Assembly (NCBI RefSeq): GCF_002858935.1 | Contig: NZ_PJRT01000031.1 | Span: 62,001-126,000 of the forward strand | Length of the DNA: 64,000 bases | Reading direction: 5' to 3' | From: Pantoea endophytica | GTDB lineage: Bacteria > Pseudomonadota > Gammaproteobacteria > Enterobacterales > Enterobacteriaceae | Part shown: one piece after another, positions 46,933 to 55,640 of the stretch | Position numbering within the stretch: position 1 is the first letter of the stretch | How the letters are laid out: each line of letters opens with the position of its first letter | Notes under the pieces: generated by a model | The model's database searches: none | The model's input: only the letters and a program-made list of their open reading frames with translations | What the model was told of the DNA's origin: nothing | Translations under genes and position numbers: made by a program

Positions 46933-47733
46933 TTAATAGTGGCTGCGAAAAGGTGCCTGAACTTCGCCGTTACCCACGGTGATATCCAGGATATTGGCTA
47001 CGCGTTTTGCCACTAATTCGATATCAAACGCAGCTGCAGACGCTGGGCTGAAATCATAAACCGATTGTTGCGAGGCATTGGCTTCCGCGACGCTTTCATC
47101 ACGATGAACCACGCCTAATAAGTTCTCACCCAACCGCTGCTGCATAAAAGCGGTGACTTCACGGCTAATATTGCGGCGGTTATCGCTCTGGTTAAGGACA
47201 AAATAGTGACCACGTTTATTATTCAGCGGCCGACCGATCATGCGGTCATTTTCTATTTGCGGCAGCAACGAGACCGATGCGGTATCCGCTAACATCACCA
47301 CTAAATGCATATCGGCAAGTGCCTGCATTGCTTTAAGCGCCGGACCCGGACCGGGGGGAAAATCGGCGATAATCACCAGTCCCGGATAATTCAGCACCGT
47401 ATCAAGCCCGCGCTTCAGGAAATGCGGATCTTTTACCAGGTTCTCTTCAAAGCGTTCACGCTGCTCTTCGCTCACCTCGCCATACGGCATGACGAAAATA
47501 TTGCCGCCGGTGGTCAGAATCGATTGGCTCCAGTCAGCCTGATCTTCAGAGCGTGCCACAAAGCCGCGACCATCATTCAGCGGTACACCGAAATGCAGGC
47601 GCAAGGCGTTCTGAACATCGAAATCGATTGCCAATACCTTGCTGCCAGCGCGAGCCAGACTCCACGCAAGGTTGGCCGCCATGGTGGTTTTCCCTACTCC
47701 CCCTTTTGGCGAGCACACACAAACTAACGGCAT
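46933..47733 (-). CDS. bcsQ: MinD/ParA-like ATPase BcsQ (type I operon)
   Basis: A 266-residue ATPase of the ParA/MinD class. In contrast to the type II BcsQ it has the full deviant Walker A, PKGGVGKTT (from residue 9), with the signature lysine, followed by IDFDVQNALRLHFGV and ADFPPGPGP. The KNKR-rich middle and the HRDESVAEANA segment match cellulose-operon BcsQ proteins. It probably positions or stabilises the type I synthase at a membrane site. The start overlaps the bcsO stop by 10 nt. Confidence 0.92.
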   Translation of the reverse strand: MPLVCVCSPKGGVGKTTMAANLAWSLARAGSKVLAIDFDVQNALRLHFGVPLNDGRGFVARSEDQADWSQSILTTGGNIFVMPYGEVSEEQRERFEENLVKDPHFLKRGLDTVLNYPGLVIIADFPPGPGPALKAMQALADMHLVVMLADTASVSLLPQIENDRMIGRPLNNKRGHYFVLNQSDNRRNISREVTAFMQQRLGENLLGVVHRDESVAEANASQQSVYDFSPASAAAFDIELVAKRVANILDITVGNGEVQAPFRSHY

Positions 47734-48383
47734 AGCGCAATCTTCTCCAGTAGCGGTTTTAACGGTGTTTCTTTTGACAGGTTAGCCGGCTCGGCTGGAC
47801 GCGAGCGGAACAGCGCACCAAAGCGAGACGGGGCCGGCGCAGCCGGACGTGCCGGTTCAACCGCAGCGGCCAGGGTTGGCACAGGCACTGGCGCGATTGG
47901 CGCGGGAGCTGCCGGTGCGGCAACAGCAGCAGGCTGAGCGGCTGGCGCGGCGGCAGGTTTTGCTGGTGGAAACAGTGAGGTTGTCGCCTGGCGCTCGACC
48001 AGCGTGGCTTTCGGCGCTAATGGCGTCGCAGAGGAGAGCGGCTTAACCGACGGCGCGGGCGGAAACAGCGATGAGCCGCTCTCCGGTTGCGCGGCGGCAG
48101 GTGCGTTCAGGCTATCGAGAATCGATGCGCGCGTCGGGCTGGCTGGTGCAGCCTGAGCCGGTTCCGGCGGTGCGCTGAATTCATCCCCGCGAATCGGCTG
48201 TGGTTGCGGCATATCGATGCGCTGACCGCTGCCTAATTCAGGCTCTTGTTCGGTGGTCAATTGACGCAGTAACGCCCACTGACTTTGATCGGCTTCCTGC
48301 GATTGACCGGACATATCCTTAAAAGCGATGTCAAGCGTCTGCGTTTTCTCTTTAAAACGCTGCAGATCGTCGTAATTCTTCAT
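47724..48383 (-). CDS. bcsO: Proline/alanine-rich cellulose operon protein (BcsO-like)
   Basis: A 219-residue protein with a short conserved N-terminus (MKNYDDLQRFKEKTQTLDI) and then a long disordered-looking region rich in Pro, Ala, Ser and Glu (about residues 50-200), with no signal peptide or membrane helix. Proline-rich proteins named BcsO open type I cellulose operons in several Enterobacterales, and the position here fits. The role is not established; by analogy with the proline-rich CcpAx/BcsH partner of BcsD in Komagataeibacter it may scaffold BcsD, but that is inference. The ATG at 48383 is preferred to an upstream frame opening at 48434 because of the conserved N-terminus. Confidence 0.75.
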   Translation of the reverse strand: MKNYDDLQRFKEKTQTLDIAFKDMSGQSQEADQSQWALLRQLTTEQEPELGSGQRIDMPQPQPIRGDEFSAPPEPAQAAPASPTRASILDSLNAPAAAQPESGSSLFPPAPSVKPLSSATPLAPKATLVERQATTSLFPPAKPAAAPAAQPAAVAAPAAPAPIAPVPVPTLAAAVEPARPAAPAPSRFGALFRSRPAEPANLSKETPLKPLLEKIALCR

Positions 48384-48810
48384 GATCAGAGCCTGTAAAA
48401 GCGGGAGGGAATTTTCCGCGAATATATCACACACATTAAAAGACGGTGAGACAAATCTGATTACTAAAACAGCGCATTCAATAAAATAATTCTATCTTTA
48501 AGATTGAAAAAGCGGGAATGCAAAAAGCATGCAGTTATTTATGGACGGAGATTAATTAGTATCAATTAACAGAAATAATCACGCAGGGGATTTTAACCTA
48601 AGCTACTGAAAAACCTCTACTGCGCTGCAAGTTATGGATTTTATTCTGCAGTGACATTGCTCACACAATGATGATGAAAATAGGAATTTGCCTTTACGCT
48701 ATATATCTTAATCAGGACCAATTGTTCACAGATGCAGTAGCGTAATGCTTTTGTCAGGGCTTTAGCAGTAACCCTTTTTGTCGTTAATTTATCTCATGTA
48801 TTAATCAGCA
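48384..48810. promoter_or_regulatory. Upstream region of the type I cellulose operon
   Basis: A 427-nt AT-rich stretch without genes, upstream of bcsO and downstream of dppF. It must contain the promoter of the seven-gene type I operon. Long A/T runs occur at 48470-48580 and 48660-48720. I cannot assign -35/-10 boxes or a regulator site with confidence. Confidence 0.5.
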
Positions 48811-48834
48811 AAAAGAAAGGCTCCCGCAGGAGCC
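48811..48834 (-). terminator. Rho-independent terminator after dppF
   Basis: GGCTCC (48819-48824) pairs with GGAGCC (48829-48834). On the minus strand the stem is followed by TTTCTTTTT, a good T run, 23 nt after the dppF stop. It ends the dpp operon. Confidence 0.88.
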
Positions 48835-48856
48835 TTGATTCATTTATGGCAGTAAT

Positions 48857-49867
48857 TTATGACACGCCTACCGGCTGATTTTCATCCTGATCAACCGCGA
48901 AGCAGGCGATTTGCTGATCGCCATATTGCTTCAGTTTTGGCTGCAGCTGAACGCAGGTGCCAAAACGACGACGGCAGCGCGCGTTAAACGCACAGCCCGG
49001 CGGCGGATTGAGCGGGCTTGGCAACTCGCCCGTCAGTTTGATGCGCTCGCGGCGATCGTCCGGGTTGAGACGTGGTGTCGCCGACAGCAGTGCCTGCGTG
49101 TAAGGATGACGCGGATTGCTGAAGATCGCCTCTTTGCTGCCCTTCTCAACACAGCGGCCGAGATACATCACCATCACCTCATCGGCGATGTGTTCCACCA
49201 CGGAGAGATCGTGCGAGATGAAGACGTAGGACAAGCCTAAATCCTGCTGCAAATCCATCATCAGATTCAGCACCTGCGCACGCACCGACACGTCGAGCGC
49301 GGAGACCGGCTCATCGGCGATCAGCACATCAGGATCGAGCATCAAACCACGCGCAATAGCGATACGCTGACGCTGGCCGCCCGAGAACATGTGCGGATAG
49401 CGATCGTAATGCTCGGTTTTCAGGCCAACCTTCGCCATCATCTCCAGCGTTTTTTCCTTGCGCTCCGCTTTGGTCAGCGAGGTGTTGATCACCAGCGGCT
49501 CTTCCAGAATCTGGCTGATTTTCTTACGCGGATTGAGCGAGCCATACGGGTTCTGGAACACGATCTGAATTTTCTGGCGACGCAGTTTCTGCGCTTGCGG
49601 ATCGTGTTTCAACAGATCCTGACCGTGCCAGAACAGCTGGCCTTCGGTCGGGGTTTCAATCATCGTCAGCAAGCGGCCCAGCGTGGATTTACCACAGCCA
49701 GACTCGCCGACCACCGCCAGCGTTTTGCCGCGTTCGAGGTTGAACGAGACGCCATCCAGCGCTTTGACCAGACGTTGCTGGCCAAACAGACCTTTCTTCA
49801 CCGGGTAGTGTTTTTTCAGGTCAATCGCCTGCAGCAGGTAATCCTGCTTATCGTTATCAAGACTCAT
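48857..49867 (-). CDS. dppF: Dipeptide ABC transporter ATP-binding protein DppF
   Basis: Second ATPase subunit of the dipeptide (and haem/5-aminolevulinate) importer at the inner membrane. The 336-residue protein has Walker [10 protein letters not shown], the Q-loop QNPYGSLNP, the signature [15 protein letters not shown], Walker B with [10 protein letters not shown] and the oligopeptide-transporter C-terminal cysteine cluster ([10 protein letters not shown]). The ATG at 49867 is preceded by GGGAGA at 7 nt and overlaps dppD; an ATG 7 codons earlier is less well placed. Nearly identical in layout to E. coli DppF. Confidence 0.97.
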   Translation of the reverse strand: MSLDNDKQDYLLQAIDLKKHYPVKKGLFGQQRLVKALDGVSFNLERGKTLAVVGESGCGKSTLGRLLTMIETPTEGQLFWHGQDLLKHDPQAQKLRRQKIQIVFQNPYGSLNPRKKISQILEEPLVINTSLTKAERKEKTLEMMAKVGLKTEHYDRYPHMFSGGQRQRIAIARGLMLDPDVLIADEPVSALDVSVRAQVLNLMMDLQQDLGLSYVFISHDLSVVEHIADEVMVMYLGRCVEKGSKEAIFSNPRHPYTQALLSATPRLNPDDRRERIKLTGELPSPLNPPPGCAFNARCRRRFGTCVQLQPKLKQYGDQQIACFAVDQDENQPVGVS

Positions 49868-50843
49868 AAGTCGGTCTCCCGGCATCATCCAGTGGGAAGT
49901 GACATTTGGCCTGGCGGCCAGGAATGTCGCGCAGCTCCGGCTCTTCGCGGCGGCAGCGATCGGTCACATACGGGCAGCGCGGATTTAACAGGCAGCCGGT
50001 TGGGCGGTCGTATTTACCCGGCACCACGCCAGGCAGCGAGGCCAGACGCGCTTTGTCCGCAGCAAACTCCGGCAGCGCGCGCAGTAAGGCTTGCGTGTAG
50101 GGATGACGCGGCGCTTTGAAGATATCCACCGCTTTACCGCTCTCCACCACTTGTCCGGCATACATTACGATGATGTGCTGTGCCGCTTCGGCCACCAGCG
50201 CCAGATCGTGGGTAATCAGGATCAGCGCCATGTTCTCTTGCTTCTGCAACTCCAGCAGCAGTTCGATGATTTGCGCCTGAATGGTCACGTCGAGCGCGGT
50301 GGTCGGCTCATCGGCGATCAGCAGCTTCGGTTTGCAGGCAATCGCCATCGCGATCATCACGCGCTGGCTCATCCCGCCCGACAGTTGATGCGGATAGACA
50401 TCCAGGCGCGATGCCGGGTCGGGAATGCCCACCTGATCGAGCAGATCAATCGCACGCTGACGACGGGTACGTTTGCTGCCGCCCTGATGCACCTTCAGCG
50501 CTTCCATGATCTGGAAACCCACGGTGTAGCAAGGGTTGAGGCTGGTCATCGGGTCCTGGAAGATCATCGCTACTTCGGCGCCCACCAACTGGCGGCGCTC
50601 TTTTTCGGAGATTTTCTGCAGGTCGCGCTGATTGAATTCCAGTTTCTCGGCCATCACGCGGCCGGGATAATCGATCAGGCCCATGATCGCCAGCGAGCTG
50701 ACCGATTTACCGGAACCGGATTCCCCGACGATGCCGACTACCTGGCCTTGCTCGACCTGATAGCTGATGCGGTCAACCGCACGGAACGGTGTTTTTTCGT
50801 CGCCGAAATGCACCGATAATTTGTCTACATTTAATAACGCCAT
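49857..50843 (-). CDS. dppD: Dipeptide ABC transporter ATP-binding protein DppD
   Basis: First ATPase of the dipeptide importer, 328 residues. Motifs in order: Walker [12 protein letters not shown]-loop [10 protein letters not shown], signature [12 protein letters not shown], Walker [13 protein letters not shown] and the C-terminal oligo/dipeptide-transporter region with Cys-rich GCLLNPRC and PYVTDRC, which in this family can hold an iron-sulfur cluster. It follows dppC by 12 nt and overlaps dppF by 11 nt. Confidence 0.97.
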   Translation of the reverse strand: MALLNVDKLSVHFGDEKTPFRAVDRISYQVEQGQVVGIVGESGSGKSVSSLAIMGLIDYPGRVMAEKLEFNQRDLQKISEKERRQLVGAEVAMIFQDPMTSLNPCYTVGFQIMEALKVHQGGSKRTRRQRAIDLLDQVGIPDPASRLDVYPHQLSGGMSQRVMIAMAIACKPKLLIADEPTTALDVTIQAQIIELLLELQKQENMALILITHDLALVAEAAQHIIVMYAGQVVESGKAVDIFKAPRHPYTQALLRALPEFAADKARLASLPGVVPGKYDRPTGCLLNPRCPYVTDRCRREEPELRDIPGRQAKCHFPLDDAGRPTYES

Positions 50844-50855
50844 CTCGGTGCCTCT

Positions 50856-51758
50856 TTACTGCTTGAGTTTCGGGTCGAGTGCATCACGCAAACCATCGCC
50901 CATGAGGTTGAATGCCAGAACCGTTAGCAGAATGGTCACTCCAGGGAATGTCACCACCCACCAGGCACTTTGCGCATACTGCAACACGTCGGAGAGCATG
51001 GTGCCCCACTCCGGCGTTGGCGGCTGCGCCCCCATACCGAGAAAGCCCAACGCCGCCATATCGAGGATGGCGTTGGAGAAACCTAATGATGCCTGCACGA
51101 TCAGCGGTGCCAGGCAGTTAGGCAGAATATTGATGAACATCTGGCGCAGCGTACCGGCACCCGCCACGCTTGAGGCGGTAACGTAGTCGCGGTTAACTTC
51201 AACCAGCACCGCAGCACGCGTCAGACGGATATAGTGCGGCAAGGCGACGAAGGTAATCGCCAGCGAGGCATTAACGATCGACGGACCGAAGATTGCCACC
51301 AGCACCAATGCCAGCAGCAGGCTTGGCAGCGCCAGCATGATATCGACCACACGCATAATGATGGCGTCAACCACGCCGCCAAGGTAGCCAGCCATCAGGC
51401 CAAATATCACGCCGAGAATCAGCGACAGCACGACGACCATGCAGCCAACCAGCAGCGACAGGCGCGCGCCGTACATCAGGCGCGACAGCACATCGCGGCC
51501 CACGTCATCGGTACCGAGGATGTAGCTCCAGCTGCCACCTTCCTGCCAAACTGGCGGATGCAGCAAGGCATCACGGAATTGCTCAGCCGGTGCGTGCGGT
51601 GCCAGCACATCAGCAAAGATAGCGATTAACAGCATCAGAACGATGTAAATCAGGCCGATAACCGCGCCTTTGTTACGCCTGAAGTAGTGCCAGAATTCCT
51701 GCAACGGGGTCATCGGCTTGGGTGCAGCAGTTACGCTTGCGGGATCAACAGCAGACAT
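50856..51758 (-). CDS. dppC: Dipeptide ABC transporter permease DppC
   Basis: Inner-membrane permease of the dipeptide importer, 300 residues, with six predicted helices. An N-terminal extension (MTPLQEFWHYFRRNKGAVIG) typical of OppC/DppC precedes the first helix, and the cytoplasmic EAA-like loop falls in the segment ASSVAGAGTLRQMFINILPN. The sequence matches E. coli DppC closely. It follows dppB by 9 nt. Confidence 0.97.
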   Translation of the reverse strand: MSAVDPASVTAAPKPMTPLQEFWHYFRRNKGAVIGLIYIVLMLLIAIFADVLAPHAPAEQFRDALLHPPVWQEGGSWSYILGTDDVGRDVLSRLMYGARLSLLVGCMVVVLSLILGVIFGLMAGYLGGVVDAIIMRVVDIMLALPSLLLALVLVAIFGPSIVNASLAITFVALPHYIRLTRAAVLVEVNRDYVTASSVAGAGTLRQMFINILPNCLAPLIVQASLGFSNAILDMAALGFLGMGAQPPTPEWGTMLSDVLQYAQSAWWVVTFPGVTILLTVLAFNLMGDGLRDALDPKLKQ

Positions 51759-51767
51759 GATTCCCCC

Positions 51768-52787
51768 TTATTTCTTATGACGGATACGTGGATTGACCAC
51801 GCCGTACAACAGATCAACCAGCAGGTTGACCACGATGATCAGAATCGCCACCAGCAGCACGCCGCCCTGCACCACCGGATAATCACGGCGTTGCAGCGCT
51901 TCGATCAGCCAGCGACCGAGTCCCGGCCACGAGAAGATGGTTTCGGTCAGAATCGCACCGGCCAGCAGCGTACCAACCTGCAAACCAATCACGGTGACGA
52001 CCGGCAGCATGGCGTTACGCAGCGCATGCACCACAATCACACGCATACGCGTCAGCCCTTTGGCGCGCGCGGTGCGGATGTAATCTTCACCCAGCACTTC
52101 CAGCATCGAGGAGCGCGTCATACGCACGATCACCGCCAGCGGAATGGTGCCGAGCACGATGGCCGGCAGAATCATGTGCATCACCGCATCTTTAAAATCG
52201 CCCTCTTCGCCCCACAGCAGCGTGTCAATCAGCATAAAGCCGGTGAGCGGATGACTGTCGTCGAGGAAGATGATGTCGCTGACGCGCCCGGAGACCGGCG
52301 TGAGGTTCCACTGCACCGAGACCAGCATGATCAGCATGATGCCCCACCAGAAAATCGGCATCGAGTAACCGGTGAGCGAGATGCCCACGGCAGTGTGATC
52401 GAAGATCGAGCCGCGTTTTACCGCGGCCAGCACGCCAACAGGAATGCCGACAGCGACCGCGAACAACATGGCGCAGATGCCCAGTTCCAGCGTAGCTTTG
52501 AAGCGTGGTACGAATTCGTCCCAAACCGGGATACGGCTTTTCAGCGAGATGCCGAGGTCACCGTGTAAGACGCCGTTGATGTAGGTGATGTATTGCTTCC
52601 ACATCGGCTGATCGAGGCCAAACTGCGCCATCAATTGCGCGTGACGTTCAGGAGAGATACCGCGTTCGCCGGCCATGATCAGTACCGGATCGCCGGGGAT
52701 CAAGTGGACAAACGCGAAGGTCAATAACGTGATACCGATGAACGTTGGGATGACAAGGCCCAAACGTCGGAGTATGAATTGCAGCAT
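51768..52787 (-). CDS. dppB: Dipeptide ABC transporter permease DppB
   Basis: Inner-membrane permease of the dipeptide importer, 339 residues, six predicted helices. The N-terminus (MLQFILRRLGLVIPTFIGIT) and the EAA loop containing YIRTARAKGLTRMRVIVVHALRN-type residues are characteristic of OppB/DppB. It is separated from dppA by 198 nt that contain two strong hairpins, which probably lowers its expression relative to the binding protein. Confidence 0.97.
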   Translation of the reverse strand: MLQFILRRLGLVIPTFIGITLLTFAFVHLIPGDPVLIMAGERGISPERHAQLMAQFGLDQPMWKQYITYINGVLHGDLGISLKSRIPVWDEFVPRFKATLELGICAMLFAVAVGIPVGVLAAVKRGSIFDHTAVGISLTGYSMPIFWWGIMLIMLVSVQWNLTPVSGRVSDIIFLDDSHPLTGFMLIDTLLWGEEGDFKDAVMHMILPAIVLGTIPLAVIVRMTRSSMLEVLGEDYIRTARAKGLTRMRVIVVHALRNAMLPVVTVIGLQVGTLLAGAILTETIFSWPGLGRWLIEALQRRDYPVVQGGVLLVAILIIVVNLLVDLLYGVVNPRIRHKK

Positions 52788-52922
52788 AAGCCTGGTTCTC
52801 TGACATTTCCCACAGCGTTACCGCCGGGGACAACATTGCTCAACACTCGCAGCCAGCCAAAGGCGGACGCGACGCAAGAAGCGCTTCATTAGTAGAATTT
52901 GCCGGAAAAAAAGAGCGGAATA

Positions 52923-52964
52923 CGGGCGGCGAAGGTGCCGCCCGAGGGCCAGCAATGCTGGCCC
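52923..52964. repeat. Two tandem stem-loops between dppA and dppB
   Basis: Two perfect 8-bp hairpins stand side by side: CGGGCGGC/GCCGCCCG (52923-52930 with 52937-52944) and GGGCCAGC/GCTGGCCC (52946-52953 with 52957-52964). They begin 22 nt after the dppA stop on the minus strand and lack a strong T run. Such intercistronic stem-loops in transporter operons usually stabilise the upstream binding-protein mRNA or partly end transcription, giving more DppA than permease. The role is inferred. Confidence 0.8.
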
Positions 52965-52985
52965 TGACCGCGATAATCCGAAAGG

Positions 52986-54596
52986 TTATTCCTGGATATC
53001 GACGTTTTCGAAGTGATGTTTACCTAATGGATCAACCACATAACCAGAGACTTTCTTACTCACTGGCTCGTAGACGGTTGAGTGGGCGATGATCAGCGCT
53101 GGAGCCTGGTCATGCATCACTACCTGAGCCTGTTTGTACAGTTCAATACGTTTGTTGTGATCGGCTTCAGCACGGGCTGGCTGAATCAGATCTTCAAACG
53201 GCTTGTAGCACCAACGTGAGTAGTTAGAACCGTCTTTCGCCGCTGCACAGCTGAACAGCGTGGCGAAGAAGTTATCCGGATCCCCATTATCACCGGTCCA
53301 GCCCATCATTACGGTCTGGTGTTCACCGGCTTTCGCGCGTTTCAGGTACTCGCCCCATTCGAAGGTGACGATTTTGGCTTTCACGCCAATTTTCGCCCAG
53401 TCAGCCTGAACCATTTCCGCCATGCGACGTGCGTTCGGGTTGTATGGACGCTGAACCGGCATTGCCCACAGGTCGATGGAGAAACCATCCGCCATGCCTG
53501 CTTCTTTCAGCAGCGCTTTGGCTTTCTCAGGATCGTAAGCGTAATCTTTGATGTCGTCGTTGTAGCCCCACATGGTTGGTGGGATCAGGTTTTTCGCGGC
53601 CTGACCAGCGCCCTGATAAACGGCATCAATGATGGCTTGTTTGTTCACCGCCATGGTCAGTGCCTGACGCACCTTCACGTTATCCAGCGGCTTTTTCTCG
53701 GTGTTGAACGACAGGTAACCGACGTTCAAACCAGGCTGTTCCATCAGGTTAATTTTATCGTCTTTCTTCATGCTGGCGATGTCGGCCGGGTTCGGGTACG
53801 GCATGACCTGGCACTCGCCTTTCTGCAGTTTCGCATAACGCACAGAGGCGTCTGGCGTGATGGAGAACACTAAGCGATCAATCTTCGGCTTGGTGCCCCA
53901 GAAGTCTGGGTTAGCTTTATACAGAATGCGCGAGTCTTTCTGATACTGCTGCAGTACGAACGGACCGGTGCCCACTGGATTGAGGTCCAGCTTCTCAGGC
54001 GTGCCCGCTTTCAGCATATTGTCGGCATATTCTTTAGAAATGATTGAGGCAAAGTCCATGCCGAGGTCAGCAATGAACGGCGCTTCTGGACGCGTCAGCG
54101 TGAAGCGTACGGTGTAATCGTCAACTTTTTCGATTTTGGCGATCAGCTTAGGCATGTCCATGCCTTCGAAGTATTCGTAGCTGCCGCCAGAAACACCGTG
54201 ATATTTGTTGTTTTTGTCGAGCTGACGCTCGAAGGAGAACACGACGTCATCGGCATTGAAGGTGCGGGTTGGCTTGAAGTCTTTGGTGGTTTGCCACTTC
54301 ACGCCCTGACGCAGGTGGAAGGTATAAGTTTTACCGTCCGCGCTGACATCCCATTTTTCTGCCAGACCTGGCTGCAGCTCGGTGGTACCGGTTTTGAACT
54401 CAACCAGTCGGTTGTAGATCGGTACCGAGCTTGCGTCGTAGGTGGTGCCCGATGTGAAGAGCTGCGGGTTGAAGCCTTCCGGCGAACCTTCTGAACAATA
54501 AACGAGGGTTTTCGCCTGGACACCAGCGGCAACGGTCATAGCAATCAGGCTGAGACCGACCTTCAGCATCCTGGATTTAGCCAGGGAGTTGATCAT
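52986..54596 (-). CDS. dppA: Periplasmic dipeptide-binding protein DppA
   Basis: Substrate-binding protein of the dipeptide importer, also used for haem uptake and peptide chemotaxis in E. coli. The 536-residue precursor has a 28-residue signal peptide ending VAAGVQA before KTLVYCSEGSPEGFNPQ, and the family-5 solute-binding fold throughout; it is very close to E. coli DppA. I place the start at the ATG 54596, with GGAG 6 nt upstream, giving a signal peptide of normal length; in-frame ATGs at 54608 and 54671 lie further upstream without better sites. First gene of dppABCDF. Confidence 0.97.
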   Translation of the reverse strand: MINSLAKSRMLKVGLSLIAMTVAAGVQAKTLVYCSEGSPEGFNPQLFTSGTTYDASSVPIYNRLVEFKTGTTELQPGLAEKWDVSADGKTYTFHLRQGVKWQTTKDFKPTRTFNADDVVFSFERQLDKNNKYHGVSGGSYEYFEGMDMPKLIAKIEKVDDYTVRFTLTRPEAPFIADLGMDFASIISKEYADNMLKAGTPEKLDLNPVGTGPFVLQQYQKDSRILYKANPDFWGTKPKIDRLVFSITPDASVRYAKLQKGECQVMPYPNPADIASMKKDDKINLMEQPGLNVGYLSFNTEKKPLDNVKVRQALTMAVNKQAIIDAVYQGAGQAAKNLIPPTMWGYNDDIKDYAYDPEKAKALLKEAGMADGFSIDLWAMPVQRPYNPNARRMAEMVQADWAKIGVKAKIVTFEWGEYLKRAKAGEHQTVMMGWTGDNGDPDNFFATLFSCAAAKDGSNYSRWCYKPFEDLIQPARAEADHNKRIELYKQAQVVMHDQAPALIIAHSTVYEPVSKKVSGYVVDPLGKHHFENVDIQE

Positions 54597-55220
54597 GTTT
54601 TGCTCCATTGTGATGTGATGTTGTGTGCGTCGCCCGACCTCTGATTTTTTTATGCGGTTCGGGCAGGTCAATTAAGAGTAAGCAAAATGTGAGCGGTTAT
54701 TTTTTTGTGCTGGCACCGTGGAATCTGTCAGACACGTCCTTCTCTACATTTTATTGACGCATCAATTTGTCAACAGTTGCAATGAACGTCAATACAGTGT
54801 GGGGTTATTTACATAGAGTGTGACTAAGTGCAAGCAACGATAAAAAACACCCTTCTCAGCCTAAGCCAAAATTAAAAAAGGTGATAAAGCGCTCAATGCC
54901 GCGTGATTATCTGGCTATGTAGTCAAATAGCAGTGATTATCACCGCTAAAAAACACACAAAACTTATTGGTAAATGTTGAATATCTGAACGATTCTGCGT
55001 GCGTTATGACGTTCAGGCAGCGGAATGTGCTAGGGAAATGGCATAAGAAATCAGCATGATGCATAAACCGGTCATAAGAAGAATGTTTCGCGAATTAAGC
55101 GCGCGGGTTCGATTTGGCGTGGGGTACGCGGGAGTTAGTGGAGATAATGGTGAGTATTGCTGGTTTAGGGGATGGAATGGGTATATTTAGGGATTTTGCT
55201 ATTCGCTCGGTGCGTTGCTC
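54597..55220 (-). promoter_or_regulatory. dppA leader and promoter region, otherwise gene-free
   Basis: No convincing gene lies in these 624 nt. The part nearest dppA is AT-rich and carries C/T-rich stretches; in E. coli the dppA leader is a target of the GcvB small RNA, and a similar leader is plausible here but not shown. The interval 55020-55200 is G-rich on the plus strand and contains a 63-codon frame with no family features, which I do not call. Confidence 0.5.
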
Positions 55221-55224
55221 AGGA

Positions 55225-55317
55225 AAGGCGGCTCGAACGCAAAGTCGGCGTGAATACGTCCCTGTAGCCTCGACCGCCGCATCCCTGCGGCGGACGCTTT
55301 GCTAAACGAGCCGCCTT
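55225..55317 (+). repeat. Structured palindromic repeat, copy 1
   Basis: A nested palindrome about 93 nt long. Outer arms AAGGCGGCTCG/CGAGCCGCCTT (55225-55235 with 55307-55317), inner arms GCAAAG/CTTTGC (55239-55244 with 55297-55302), and an apex hairpin CCGCCGCA-TCCC-TGCGGCGG (55274-55293). The left half also holds GTGAATACGTCCCTGTA. The inner parts match, in order, those of copy 2 at 55382-55477, which lies in the opposite orientation. The outer arms differ between the two. This is the build of a dispersed structured element that may be transcribed as RNA. Confidence 0.75.
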
Positions 55318-55381
55318 CCCATCGCCAGGTTGGCTTCTGTTTTGCTGTTAAAAAAATGCAGAGGAGTTTGAAGAAGGATGG

Positions 55382-55477
55382 AATACAGGGCCGCGGAGTA
55401 AAGCTTCCGGCGCAGGGATGCGCCGGCAGAGCCCACAGGGATGTGTCCACGGCGACTTTACGGAGCGGCCCTGTATT
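55382..55477 (-). repeat. Structured palindromic repeat, copy 2 (inverted)
   Basis: Outer arms AATACAGGGCCGC/GCGGCCCTGTATT (55382-55394 with 55465-55477), inner arms GTAAAG/CTTTAC (55398-55403 with 55456-55461), apex hairpin CCGGCGCA-GGGA-TGCGCCGG (55407-55426). Read on the minus strand, the order AAAGT, CGCCGTG, ACATCCCTGTGG, CTC, then a CGCATCCCTGCG apex, then CTTT, matches copy 1 on the plus strand almost position for position. The two copies thus form an inverted pair separated by 64 nt, between the dpp leader and the tRNA gene. Confidence 0.75.
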
Positions 55478-55520
55478 TCAGCCTGATCGGCACAAGACCC
55501 AACAAATTACAGACGAAAAA

Positions 55521-55544
55521 AAACCTGCTTATAAAAGCAGGTTT
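55521..55544 (-). terminator. Terminator of the tRNA-Pro gene
   Basis: AAACCTGCTT (55521-55530) pairs with AAGCAGGTTT (55535-55544). On the minus strand the stem is followed by a run of T residues. It lies 9 nt beyond the tRNA 3' end, as expected for a single-gene tRNA transcript. Confidence 0.9.
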
Positions 55545-55553
55545 CTTCAAAGA

Positions 55554-55630
55554 TGGTCGGCGAGAGAGGATTCGAACCTCCGACCCACTGGTCCCAAACC
55601 AGTTGCGCTACCAAGCTGCGCTACTCGCCG
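55554..55630 (-). tRNA. tRNA-Pro (anticodon UGG)
   Basis: Read on the minus strand, the 77-nt sequence folds as a cloverleaf: acceptor CGGCGAG/CTCGCCG, D-arm with GCGCAGCTTGGTAGCGC, anticodon stem ACTGG/CCAGT enclosing the loop TTTGGGA (anticodon TGG), T-arm with GGTTCGAATCC, and an encoded 3' CCA. It corresponds to E. coli proM rather than proK by sequence, yet it lies between dppA and eptB, the position of proK (anticodon CGG) in E. coli. It has its own promoter and terminator. Confidence 0.97.
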
Positions 55631-55640
55631 ATGGGGGCGC

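Noticed and set aside
55554..55630. tRNA-Pro as an integration site with an island attached
   Set aside because: The sequences on both sides are the expected chromosomal neighbours (dpp and eptB), and no integrase gene or repeated tRNA 3' end is present.
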